Shown here: piece by piece, positions 24,775 to 32,431 of the stretch
Numbering within the stretch: position 1 is the stretch's first letter
How the letters are laid out: every line of letters begins with the position of its first letter
Assembly (NCBI GenBank): GCA_963791545.1
Contig: CAWBSR010000017.1
Coordinates: 372,001 to 436,000, forward strand
Source of the DNA: JALYXV01 sp963791545
GTDB lineage: Bacteria; Actinomycetota; Acidimicrobiia; Acidimicrobiales; Palsa-688
Reading direction: 5' to 3'
DNA length: 64,000 nt
Program-made: the position numbers and the translations under genes
Notes under the pieces: model-generated
The model's input: only the letters and a program-made list of their open reading frames with translations
Database searches by the model: none
Told to the model about the DNA's origin: nothing

Positions 24775-26979
24775 ATGGCGCCCGTCACCGACGGTCGGGA
24801 AGGCCGCCCCGGCACCGCTAGCCTCGACACGGTGATAGACCCCTGGAGCTTTACCGGCGAGGCGGTGGCGATCATCACTGCGGGGTCCACCGTGACCCTG
24901 GTGGAAGGCTCGGCGTTCGCCATCTCCTCGGCGGGCGGGGACATGGCGCCGGGCACCGCCGAGGGTCTTTTCTTCCGGGACACCCGTTTCCTCTCCCGGC
25001 TGCAGTTGAAGGTCAACGGCCTGGCCCCCGAACCACTGGCCATGTCACCGACCGAGCCCTTCTCAGCTCGTTTCGTGGGCCGGGTCCGGCCCCGGCCGGG
25101 GCGGGCCGACTCGACCATCCTCATCACCCGCTCGCGCTACGTCGGCCGGGGCATGCGCGACGACCTGGTGATCTGCAACTTCGGCGACGAACCGACCTAC
25201 TGCCACATCGAGCTGGCCTATGGCGCCGACTTCGCCGACCTGTTCGAGGTCAAGGAGGGGCGCGTCATCTCGCCGGTCGGCGACGAGGAGTACATCGTGG
25301 AGCATGTGGGCGGCAGCATCGGCTTCCGCCACAAGCGGGGCTCCCACGGCCGGGGCATCCGGATCTCGTTTTCCACTCCTCCCACCCTCGACGCCAACCT
25401 GGCCAGCTTCGAGGTCATCATCCCGCCTCGGGGGGAGTGGGCGATGTGCCAGCAGTTCACCTGCAGCATCGAGGGTGAGCCCATCGAACCCCGCTGGTTG
25501 TGCGGCCAGCCCATCGAGCGGGCCAAGCCCGCCGAACGCATGGCCCAGTGGCGCCGCAGCGTCCCCAACCTGGACACCGACCACGAGGGTTTGCGGATGG
25601 TCGTGGCCAAAAGCGCCGAGGACCTGGGGGCGCTGCGCATCTTCGACCCCGACTACCCGGAGCGCACCGTGGTGGCGGCGGGCGCCCCGTGGTTCATGAC
25701 CCTCTTCGGCCGGGACTCGCTCATCACGTCGTGGATGGCGCTGCTGGTCGACCCCGATCTGGCCCTCGGCGTGCTCCAGACCCTGGCCCGCTTCCAGGGC
25801 GACAAGGTCGACCCCAAGACCGAGGAGGAACCGGGCCGCATCCTCCACGAGATGCGCTTCGGCGACGCCCCGTCGCTGTCCCTCGGCGGGGGCAAGGTGT
25901 ATTACGGCACCGCCGATGCCACCGCCTTGTTCGTGATGCTGCTGGGCGAGTTGCGCCGCTGGGGCCTGGCCAAGGAGGCCGTGGACCAGCTGCTACCCCA
26001 CGCCGATCGGGCCATCGGTTGGATCGAGAACTTCGGCGATCGCGACGGTGACGGCTACGTCGAGTACCTGCGGACGTCAGATCGGGGCCTGTACAACCAG
26101 GGCTGGAAGGACTCCGGCGACGGCGTCCGCTTCGCCGACGGCCGCATCGCCCAGGCTCCCATCGCCTTGTGCGAGGTCCAGGGCTATGTCTACGGCGCCT
26201 ACCTGGCCCGGGCCTACTTCGCGGGCGAGCAGGGCGACCAGCAGCTGGCGACGGACCTGCGGCGCCGGGCCGCCAAGCTGAAGTCCGACTTCAACCGGGA
26301 CTTCTGGCTCGAGGACCGGGGCTGGCTGGCCATGGGGCTGGATAAGGACAAGCGGCCCATCGACGCCCTGACATCCAACATGGGCCACTGCCTGTGGACG
26401 GGGATCCTCGATGCCGACAAGGCATCCATGGTGGCCAAGCGGCTCCTCTCCCGGGACATGTTCACCGGTTGGGGGGTGCGGACTCTCGCATCCTCCATGA
26501 AGGGCTACAACCCCATCAGCTACCACTGCGGATCGGTGTGGCCCCACGACAACGCCATCATCGCCGCGGGCCTGATGCGCTACGGCTACGTCCGGGAGGC
26601 CCAGCGGATCATCATGGGGATGCTCGACGCCGCGGTCCTGCAGGGGGGCCGCCTACCGGAGCTGTTCAGCGGTCTCGATCGGCTGGAGATGCCCACCGTG
26701 GTTGCCTATCCGACCTCGTGCTCGCCCCAGGCGTGGGCCGCCGCCTCGCCCTTGCTCATGCTGCGCACCCTGCTGCGTCTCGACCCCTGGGTGCCCCGGG
26801 GCAAGGTCTGGGTCCACCCCGCCCTGCCCGGACAGATCGGCCGCCTCCGGGTGGACCGCATCCCGCTGGCCGGGGCCCGGGTCTCGGTGTCGGTGGTGGG
26901 CGAAAAGGCGGAGATCACGGGACTGCCGCCTGACCTCGAGCTGGTCGACGCGCCCCGGCACCCTTTGACCGGTTCCTAG
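24775..26979 (+). CDS. Glycogen debranching-type enzyme (amylo-alpha-1,6-glucosidase family)
   Basis: 734 residues. The N-terminal half is a beta-sandwich domain of the GDE N-terminal type (LFFRDTRFLSRLQLKVNG, RYVGRGMRDDLVICNFGDEP). The C-terminal half is an (alpha/alpha)6 barrel with the LFGRDSLITSWMALL motif, a KDSGDGVRFADG loop, and SYHCGSVWPHDNAIIAAGL with likely catalytic acidic residues. Such enzymes act on alpha-glucans such as glycogen or trehalose-related polymers. The exact bond specificity is not readable. A later GTG start at 24832 is possible. Divergent from the sufC-sufS-sufU operon. Confidence 0.85.
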   Translation: MAPVTDGREGRPGTASLDTVIDPWSFTGEAVAIITAGSTVTLVEGSAFAISSAGGDMAPGTAEGLFFRDTRFLSRLQLKVNGLAPEPLAMSPTEPFSARFVGRVRPRPGRADSTILITRSRYVGRGMRDDLVICNFGDEPTYCHIELAYGADFADLFEVKEGRVISPVGDEEYIVEHVGGSIGFRHKRGSHGRGIRISFSTPPTLDANLASFEVIIPPRGEWAMCQQFTCSIEGEPIEPRWLCGQPIERAKPAERMAQWRRSVPNLDTDHEGLRMVVAKSAEDLGALRIFDPDYPERTVVAAGAPWFMTLFGRDSLITSWMALLVDPDLALGVLQTLARFQGDKVDPKTEEEPGRILHEMRFGDAPSLSLGGGKVYYGTADATALFVMLLGELRRWGLAKEAVDQLLPHADRAIGWIENFGDRDGDGYVEYLRTSDRGLYNQGWKDSGDGVRFADGRIAQAPIALCEVQGYVYGAYLARAYFAGEQGDQQLATDLRRRAAKLKSDFNRDFWLEDRGWLAMGLDKDKRPIDALTSNMGHCLWTGILDADKASMVAKRLLSRDMFTGWGVRTLASSMKGYNPISYHCGSVWPHDNAIIAAGLMRYGYVREAQRIIMGMLDAAVLQGGRLPELFSGLDRLEMPTVVAYPTSCSPQAWAAASPLLMLRTLLRLDPWVPRGKVWVHPALPGQIGRLRVDRIPLAGARVSVSVVGEKAEITGLPPDLELVDAPRHPLTGS

Positions 26980-27127
26980 CCATCGGTTGGGGAAAAAGGG
27001 GTCCCGCAGGCTTCACACGGGGCGGACCCGTCGTAGCATGGTGGGGCCGGGACACTGCCTCGGCGGTGGCAGTATCACCAACACATGGGGGCTCTCGGAC
27101 CTGGCGGTCGATAGCCTCAGGAGGTAA
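26980..27127 (+). promoter_or_regulatory. Leader region upstream of the eCIS cluster
   Basis: 148 bases without a gene. It contains a small inverted repeat ACTGCC (27054-27059)/GGCAGT (27068-27073) and ends in a strong ribosome site AGGAGGTAAGTG. It probably carries the promoter of the injection-system locus and the end of the preceding transcript. No clear -35/-10. Confidence 0.35.
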
Positions 27128-28195
27128 GTGGTGCGGGTCAGCGAAGGGTTGTTGGTCGAGAGCACGGCCGAGATCATCACCAGGGAAACCCCGGCGCTGG
27201 ACCGGCCCTTGCTGGACGCGGTGGCGGCTGCGTCGTTCCGCACCGCCGCCGTCCGCTTGGCCCGCGAGCCACCCCAGTCGGAGTTCGCCAACGAGGCCGC
27301 GGACCAGGCGGCCCAGGCCCTGCTGAGTCTGGCGACCAGCCGTGACGAGTCGGCGCTGCGCCAGATCTTGCGCCCGGATCCCGGGATGGGGGACACGACC
27401 TGGACCGTCGCCTGTTACCAGATCGGTGACCTCACGCCGTGCGCCCTGCTGGACTTCGCCAACCCGGTCTCCGCGGTCACGACGCTGGCCCGCTGCGAAG
27501 AGGCGAGCCACGTAGCCGCGGAACTGGTGGCGTCCAATCCGACCGGCACCCGGTGGACCGCCCTGATCCGCACCGGGAAGGCGGTGCGATTCCAGCTCCC
27601 CGACGACCGTTCCGCCTCGGGTGCCACCCGGGAGAACCCTGGTGAGATGTCGTTGGCGGACCGCCATTGGCGGGACCAGCTGAAGCGCTGGGCCACCGAC
27701 GGAGGTAGTTCCGAATGGGCCTCGGCCACCCCGTCGGCTCGCCCCGTGAAGGTCCCCCAGGCCCCGTCCGGGTCCCGCCCCTCCCATCCCCTCCGCCCGG
27801 AGCTCCGGGCCCCCGAGCGCCCGGAGCTCCGGGCCCCCGAGCGCCCGGCGCCGGCCGGTCTTGAGCACGCCCTGGAACTGGTCCTCGACGCCCTGCGCAG
27901 CGTCGAAGTCCGGACGCAACCGACCGCCGGGCAATCCAATGACGAGGTCCTGCGACGCCTGGACGATCTGGACCGGCGCATGAGCGAGTTCCAGGCCACC
28001 GTGGGCATGGCGCTGGAGCAGCGGATGCAGGGCCTGGCCAACTACACCGCGGAGCTGGCCCGGGGGTTCGCGGCCCAGCAGAACGCAACCACGGCTCGGC
28101 TGGAGGCTCGCCTGGACGAGCTCCTGGCCCGCCTCCCGGGCGACGGGGCGGACCCGGACGACCTGCCGGACCCGGCCGACCTGCCGGAGAGGTGA
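27128..28195 (+). CDS. Coiled-coil protein at the head of the eCIS locus
   Basis: 355 residues following an excellent AGGAGGT ribosome site. A folded N-terminal part (about 1-170) has mixed alpha/beta sequence. A Pro/Arg/Glu-rich linker (about 205-240) contains a near-exact duplicated PELRAPER. It is followed by a helical region with heptad-like pattern (VLRRLDDLDRRMSEFQATVGMALEQRMQGLANYTAEL, about 275-335) and an acidic DPDDLPDPADLPER tail. No domain name recognised. The stop overlaps the next GTG start (GTGA), so it is co-expressed with the lipoprotein and PAAR genes. Confidence 0.65.
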   Translation: MVRVSEGLLVESTAEIITRETPALDRPLLDAVAAASFRTAAVRLAREPPQSEFANEAADQAAQALLSLATSRDESALRQILRPDPGMGDTTWTVACYQIGDLTPCALLDFANPVSAVTTLARCEEASHVAAELVASNPTGTRWTALIRTGKAVRFQLPDDRSASGATRENPGEMSLADRHWRDQLKRWATDGGSSEWASATPSARPVKVPQAPSGSRPSHPLRPELRAPERPELRAPERPAPAGLEHALELVLDALRSVEVRTQPTAGQSNDEVLRRLDDLDRRMSEFQATVGMALEQRMQGLANYTAELARGFAAQQNATTARLEARLDELLARLPGDGADPDDLPDPADLPER

Positions 28196-28665
28196 GGACC
28201 CGCATAATGGCGGCGGTTGGTATCGCAGGGTTGCTCCTGGCCGGCTGCAGCCATTCGAAGAGTTCCGGCACCTCGGTCTTCAAGATCAAGGTGGGCAACT
28301 GCGTGGTTCCCCCCACCGACATCAAGGCCGAGATCACCTCGGTCAAGGTGGTGTCGTGTGCGGTGGCCCACACCCAGGAGGTGTACGCCTTTGTGACCTA
28401 TGGCACCTTGACCAGGAATGCGGTCACCACATCGACGTCCGATGCCTTTCCCGGGACGGCGACGCTGCGGAGCTTCGCCGACGGCGCCTGCCTCCAGCAA
28501 TTCGCCACCTATGTCGGGGCCGACTATCGCGACTCGACGTTGTTCTACACCTACATGCTGCCTTCGGCCCGCAGCTGGAGCTCCCATCACGACCGCAGCG
28601 TCGTGTGCCTGGTGACGACGACGGGTCAACCACTGACGGCATCGGTGAAGGGATCGCGACTTTGA
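28192..28665 (+). CDS. Septum-formation-type lipoprotein
   Basis: 157 residues. A signal peptide ends in the lipobox LLLAGC (Cys at about 19), so the protein should be lipid-anchored outside the membrane. The mature part has FKIKVGNCVVPP, VSCAVAHTQEVYAFV and DGACLQQF, the paired cysteines and PHxxEVYA-like motif of the actinobacterial Septum_form family. Translationally coupled to the upstream coiled-coil gene (GTGA). The presence of a cell-envelope lipoprotein at the head of the injection-system operon is notable. Confidence 0.75.
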   Translation: MRTRIMAAVGIAGLLLAGCSHSKSSGTSVFKIKVGNCVVPPTDIKAEITSVKVVSCAVAHTQEVYAFVTYGTLTRNAVTTSTSDAFPGTATLRSFADGACLQQFATYVGADYRDSTLFYTYMLPSARSWSSHHDRSVVCLVTTTGQPLTASVKGSRL

Positions 28666-28682
28666 CGAGGGGAGATCGGTGA

Positions 28683-29075
28683 ATGGGACAGCCCTGGGTG
28701 ACGGCCACCTCGCAGTTGCTCTGCACCTTCGGCCTCGCCCCGTCGGTCCTCAACGTGCTGCCGGTGAAGCGGGTCCTGGTTGAGGGAAAGCCGGCCGCCT
28801 GCATCACCGACATGGCGCCCATCGTCAACATCCCGCCTTTCGGGATGTGCACCAGCCTGGCCAACCCCACCGTGGCCGCCGCCACCGCGGCCGCCCTCGG
28901 GGTCCTCACCCCCATGCCGTGCGTTCCCGTCACCGTCGGCCCGTGGGCCCCGCCCGCCGCCCAGACCTTGGTCGGAGGCGTCCCCGCCTTGACGTCCTCG
29001 GGCCAATGTCACTGTGCGTGGGGGGGCGTGATCACCATCCTCTTCCCAGGATCGGTCAAAACTCTCGATGCCTGA
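28683..29075 (+). CDS. PAAR-like (DUF4280) spike tip protein
   Basis: 130 residues. The pattern TSQLLCTFGLAPSVLNVLP, then ACITDMAPIVNIPPFGMCTSLANP, a TPMPCVPVTVGPW segment and a C-terminal CHCAWGGVITILFPG is the DUF4280/PAAR-like signature of eCIS. PAAR-like proteins cap the VgrG spike and sharpen it. Several cysteines and a histidine could bind a metal at the tip. Start ATG with GGGGAGATCGGTG upstream. Nearest neighbours are the lipoprotein and the sheath gene. Confidence 0.85.
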   Translation: MGQPWVTATSQLLCTFGLAPSVLNVLPVKRVLVEGKPAACITDMAPIVNIPPFGMCTSLANPTVAAATAAALGVLTPMPCVPVTVGPWAPPAAQTLVGGVPALTSSGQCHCAWGGVITILFPGSVKTLDA

Positions 29076-29206
29076 TGACACGGTCGTTCTGATGGTCTAT
29101 CGTGCATCCAGAGGACTGCGCAGGGGCACTGTGGCGCTGGCGTGGCGGTAACCCTGCCCCCCCTGAGCCTTGCTGTACCCAAGTATCTAGTCATTGAGGG
29201 GGAATT
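29076..29206 (+). promoter_or_regulatory. Intergenic region before the sheath gene
   Basis: 131 bases. The last part (about 29160-29206) is relatively AT-rich and ends with GAGGGGG before the ATG. A promoter for the structural operon is likely here, since genes from 29207 on are tightly packed. No confident promoter boxes are seen. Confidence 0.4.
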
Positions 29207-30784
29207 ATGCCTACCTATGCCGCTCCCGGCGTTTACGTCGAAGAAGTGCCGTCTTCGCAGAAGAGCCTGACGGCCGCCGCCACCGCAATTGCGGCCTTTG
29301 TCGGATTCACGGAAAGAGCGCCCGACGACGATCCCACCGACCCCGAAGGTGTCAAGCCCCGCTTGGTCACCAGTTGGACGGCGTTCGAGCAGCTGTACGG
29401 CAGCTTCAAGAACGGCTGCATGCTCCCGCTGGCGGTGTTCGGATATTTCCAGAACGGCGGGACGATCGCCTATATCGTCCGCATACCCAACACCACCCCG
29501 GCCGGGGAGCCGGCCCAGCTCTCCCTGCCGGCCGCCGATCGGGCGCTCGGCAAGCCCCTCACGGTCACCAGCGTCGAGCCGGATGCCGAGCTCACGGTGG
29601 TCATCGAATCCGCTGAGGTCGACGACAGCGACGACAGCGACGGGCCCAATCCCTTCACATTGATTGTCCGTGAAGGCCCCAAGGTGGTCGAGACCTACCC
29701 CGACCTGACGATTACTCCCGGCGACCGCAACGCCGAGACCGTGGTCAACGCCGCCTCGACCCGGGTCAAGGTCAAGGTGGACCTGGCCGACGATGTCGAC
29801 CTGTCTTCGGTCTTGGAAGTGCTGAAGCCGGGCATCTTCCCGCTGGAGAAAGCGGCACCAATCAATGTCCCGGTGAGCGGCAAGAAGTTCGCGGGCTCCG
29901 AGTCGGCCCGCACCGGGATCAACGGCCTCACCATCGCCGAAGAGGTGACCATGGTGCTGGTACCCGACCTGATCACCGCGGCCACCAAGGCGGACGGCAC
30001 GATCGACCTCGGGATGTGGAAGGCGGTTCAAACCGCCCTCATCGGCCACTGCGAGTTGGAGGGCAACCGTATGGCCATCCTCGACTCTCCTCCCGGCATG
30101 ACCCCCCAGCAGATCAAGGAGTGGCGCTCCGGCGTCGCCATGTATGATTCCGCCTTCGCGGCGTTCTACTACCCCTGGATCAAGGTCGAGAATCCGGCCG
30201 GCACCAACGGCGACCGCGAGGTGTTTGTCCCTCCGTCGGGTCACATCGCCGGAGTGTGGGCTCGGACCGACGAGACCCGCGGCGTCTGGAAGGCGCCGGC
30301 CAATGACACCATCCGGGGCTGCCTGGATATCGAGCGGCCCATCACCAAGAACGAGCAGGCCCTGCTGAACCCCATCGGGATCAACTGCATCCGGCCTTTC
30401 GGGACCCGGGGCATTCGGGTGTGGGGCGCCCGCACCCTCTCGTCGGACAGCGACTGGCGCTATATCAACGTCCGCCGCTTGTTCAACATGATCGAGACCA
30501 CCATCCTCGACGGCACCCAGTGGGCCGTGTTCGAGCCCAACGACATGAAGCTCTGGGAGGGGGTCAGCCGTACCCTCACCGGCTTCCTGAACGGACTCTG
30601 GAAATCGGGAGCTTTGTTCGGGAGCTCGGCCGATCAGGCCTTCTATGTGAAGTGCGATGCCGAGACCAACCCGCCCGAGTCGATCGATGAAGGCAAGCTG
30701 GTCGTCGAAGTGGGACTGGCACCGGTGAAGCCGGCCGAGTTCGTGATATTCCGCATCAGCCAGCAAAAGCAGACAGCCAGCTAA
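29207..30784 (+). CDS. Contractile tail sheath protein
   Basis: 525 residues. The N-terminal PTYAAPGVYVEEVPS motif and the C-terminal domain (INVRRLFNMIETTILDGTQWAVFEPNDMKLWEGVSRTLTGFLNGLWKSGALFG..., about 420-520) are classic for phage tail sheath proteins and Afp2/Pvc-type sheaths. A variable middle domain (about 95-265) contains an Asp/Ser-rich loop. The sheath contracts and drives the inner tube into the target. Only one sheath gene is present, unlike the three of Afp/PVC loci. Confidence 0.95.
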   Translation: MPTYAAPGVYVEEVPSSQKSLTAAATAIAAFVGFTERAPDDDPTDPEGVKPRLVTSWTAFEQLYGSFKNGCMLPLAVFGYFQNGGTIAYIVRIPNTTPAGEPAQLSLPAADRALGKPLTVTSVEPDAELTVVIESAEVDDSDDSDGPNPFTLIVREGPKVVETYPDLTITPGDRNAETVVNAASTRVKVKVDLADDVDLSSVLEVLKPGIFPLEKAAPINVPVSGKKFAGSESARTGINGLTIAEEVTMVLVPDLITAATKADGTIDLGMWKAVQTALIGHCELEGNRMAILDSPPGMTPQQIKEWRSGVAMYDSAFAAFYYPWIKVENPAGTNGDREVFVPPSGHIAGVWARTDETRGVWKAPANDTIRGCLDIERPITKNEQALLNPIGINCIRPFGTRGIRVWGARTLSSDSDWRYINVRRLFNMIETTILDGTQWAVFEPNDMKLWEGVSRTLTGFLNGLWKSGALFGSSADQAFYVKCDAETNPPESIDEGKLVVEVGLAPVKPAEFVIFRISQQKQTAS

Positions 30785-30814
30785 CGCCGTCCTTTCGAGA
30801 CCTAGGGAGCACAC

Positions 30815-31297
30815 ATGCCAGTAACCGACCTGATCAAGTCCGACCCACTGATCGCGACCAACTTCTTTCTCGAACTCGACGGGCAAGTCATCGACACGCT
30901 CTCCGAGGTCAGCGGCCTCGACGTCGAGATCGAAGTGGCCGACGTCACCCAGCGTTCCGACAAAGGGACGTATGTGCAGCACAAGGCGTACTCCAAGCCC
31001 AAGTGGATCGGCGAGATCACCGTCAAACGCATCGCGCCGCTCGATGCCACCAAGGACAACATTTGGAAATGGTTCAACGAAATTCGTGAGAAGGGCATGT
31101 CCGTCAACAATCGCGGGGCCGAACGTAAGGACGGTTCGATCGTCATTTACGACACCACGATGACGGAAATCGCCCGGTGGAACTTCTTCAAGGCATTTCC
31201 CACCAAGATTTCCCAGGACAGCCTGACCGTCGGATCAAATGACCCGGTGAGCGAGAGCATCACGCTGGTTCACGAGAAGCTCGAGCGCAAGAAGTAG
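30815..31297 (+). CDS. Inner tube protein 1 (gp19-like)
   Basis: 160 residues in the T4 gp19-like family. The N-terminal half has ATNFFLELDGQVIDTLSEVSGLDVEIEVADV. The middle has GEITVKRIAPLDATKDNIWKWFNEIREKGM. The C-terminus has FKAFPTKISQDSLTVGSNDPVSESITLVHEKLER. It forms stacked hexameric rings of the inner tube. It lies 30 bases after the sheath gene. A second tube gene lies downstream, and the two probably occupy different places along the tube. Confidence 0.93.
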   Translation: MPVTDLIKSDPLIATNFFLELDGQVIDTLSEVSGLDVEIEVADVTQRSDKGTYVQHKAYSKPKWIGEITVKRIAPLDATKDNIWKWFNEIREKGMSVNNRGAERKDGSIVIYDTTMTEIARWNFFKAFPTKISQDSLTVGSNDPVSESITLVHEKLERKK

Positions 31298-31301
31298 GGG
31301 T

Positions 31302-31793
31302 ATGCAGACCGAGTACGAGTTCATCCTGCCGCGGGGTTATTTGGACGAAACCGGCGAAGTGCATCGCCGGGGCACCATGCGGTTGGCAACCGCGCGCGAC
31401 GAACTCGAACCGCTTCGGGACCCGACGATCAACAGTGCCGACGATCCGAGGCTCACCATTGTGGTTCTGGCCCGGGTGGTGAAAACCCTAGGATCGTTGA
31501 CGCTGGTGACCGCCTACGAAATCGAGGGACTGTTCGCGGCCGATCTGGCCTACCTCCAGGATTTCTACGGCGTCATCAACTTTGGCACAGAGGAGGACAT
31601 CGCGAATCTCCTCGAGGCTCAGCAGGAACTGCTCAAGCCCCCGCCGAGGCAGCCCGCCCCGGTGGCGCCGGCGTCTGCTCCCGTACCACCCGCGGTCACC
31701 GAAGGGGCCCCCGGTCCGCTTGACCTGGGTCCCCAGGAACGGCCCGCGGGGCGCCGCAGCGCCATCGAGGAGGTGCCAGCCAGCGGCCGATGA
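31302..31793 (+). CDS. eCIS tail assembly chaperone-like protein
   Basis: 163 residues. The conserved block EYEFILPRGYLDETGEVHRRGTMRLATARDELEPLRDP, VVKTLGSLTLV and IEGLFAADLAYLQDFYGVIN is found between the tube genes in actinobacterial eCIS loci and relates to phage tail assembly proteins. The C-terminal 55 residues are Pro/Ala-rich and probably disordered. The stop overlaps the start of the small DUF6760-like gene (ATGA). Function by analogy: helps tube polymerisation. Confidence 0.8.
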   Translation: MQTEYEFILPRGYLDETGEVHRRGTMRLATARDELEPLRDPTINSADDPRLTIVVLARVVKTLGSLTLVTAYEIEGLFAADLAYLQDFYGVINFGTEEDIANLLEAQQELLKPPPRQPAPVAPASAPVPPAVTEGAPGPLDLGPQERPAGRRSAIEEVPASGR

Positions 31794-31960
31794 TGCGGTA
31801 CCCCCCGGAGGCTCTCTGGCAGGAGATCCTCTACTTGGCCTATCACCTGCACTGGAGCCTCGATGACCTCTTGGACCTGGAGCACGCTGATCGTGCCCGG
31901 CTGATCCGGGGGGTTGCGTCCCTCAACGCACGAGCCTGGGAGGCGGTGCGGCAACAATGA
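31790..31960 (+). CDS. Small eCIS protein, DUF6760-like
   Basis: 56 residues starting MMRYPPEALWQEILYLAYHL. The ATG overlaps the upstream stop (ATGA), and the stop overlaps the next ATG (ATGA). A helical, Trp- and Leu-rich protein, the usual small gene between tube genes in eCIS clusters (the position of Afp6/Pvc6). Likely a structural or assembly factor; function not established. Confidence 0.75.
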   Translation: MMRYPPEALWQEILYLAYHLHWSLDDLLDLEHADRARLIRGVASLNARAWEAVRQQ

Positions 31961-32430
31961 CACCGGACATGGATGGTTTCCACGGCGACACGCCTGTCGC
32001 ATCACGCTTCCTGTTCGAGGTCGATGACATCGAGATCGGTGTCTTTACCGAGGTGTCGGGGCTGGAGTTGAAGGTGGCCGTGGAGGAGTTCCAAGAGGGT
32101 GGCGAGAACAGCTTTACCCACCAGTTGCCGGGACGGATCAGCTGGCCCCACATCGTGCTCAAGCGCGGGGTTACCGACAGCGACGCCTTGTTCAAATGGG
32201 TCAACCAGTCGGCAGGTGATGCGTTCGCGGCCAACGGAAACAGGTTGACCCGTAGCACCGGTGCCATCACCATCGTCAACACCAAGAACGAGCGCGAGCG
32301 GGCTTGGGAGTTCAGCGAGGTATTCGCAGTGCGCTGGACCGGCCCCAACTTTGACGTCACCTCGGGTGAGCCTCTCCAGGAGGAGCTGGAGATTGCCCAC
32401 CACGGCTTCCGCTCCAAGACCTTCGACTGA
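31957..32430 (+). CDS. Inner tube protein 2 (gp19-like)
   Basis: 157 residues, paralogous to the tube protein at 30815. SRFLFEVDDIEIGVFTEVSGLELKVAVEEFQEGG near the start, RISWPHIVLKRGVTDSDALFKWVNQS in the middle, ending LEIAHHGFRSKTFD. In eCIS, one of the two tube paralogues usually forms the first ring on the baseplate. Directly coupled to the DUF6760-like gene and followed one base later by the DUF4157 gene. Confidence 0.92.
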   Translation: MTPDMDGFHGDTPVASRFLFEVDDIEIGVFTEVSGLELKVAVEEFQEGGENSFTHQLPGRISWPHIVLKRGVTDSDALFKWVNQSAGDAFAANGNRLTRSTGAITIVNTKNERERAWEFSEVFAVRWTGPNFDVTSGEPLQEELEIAHHGFRSKTFD

Positions 32431-32431
32431 G

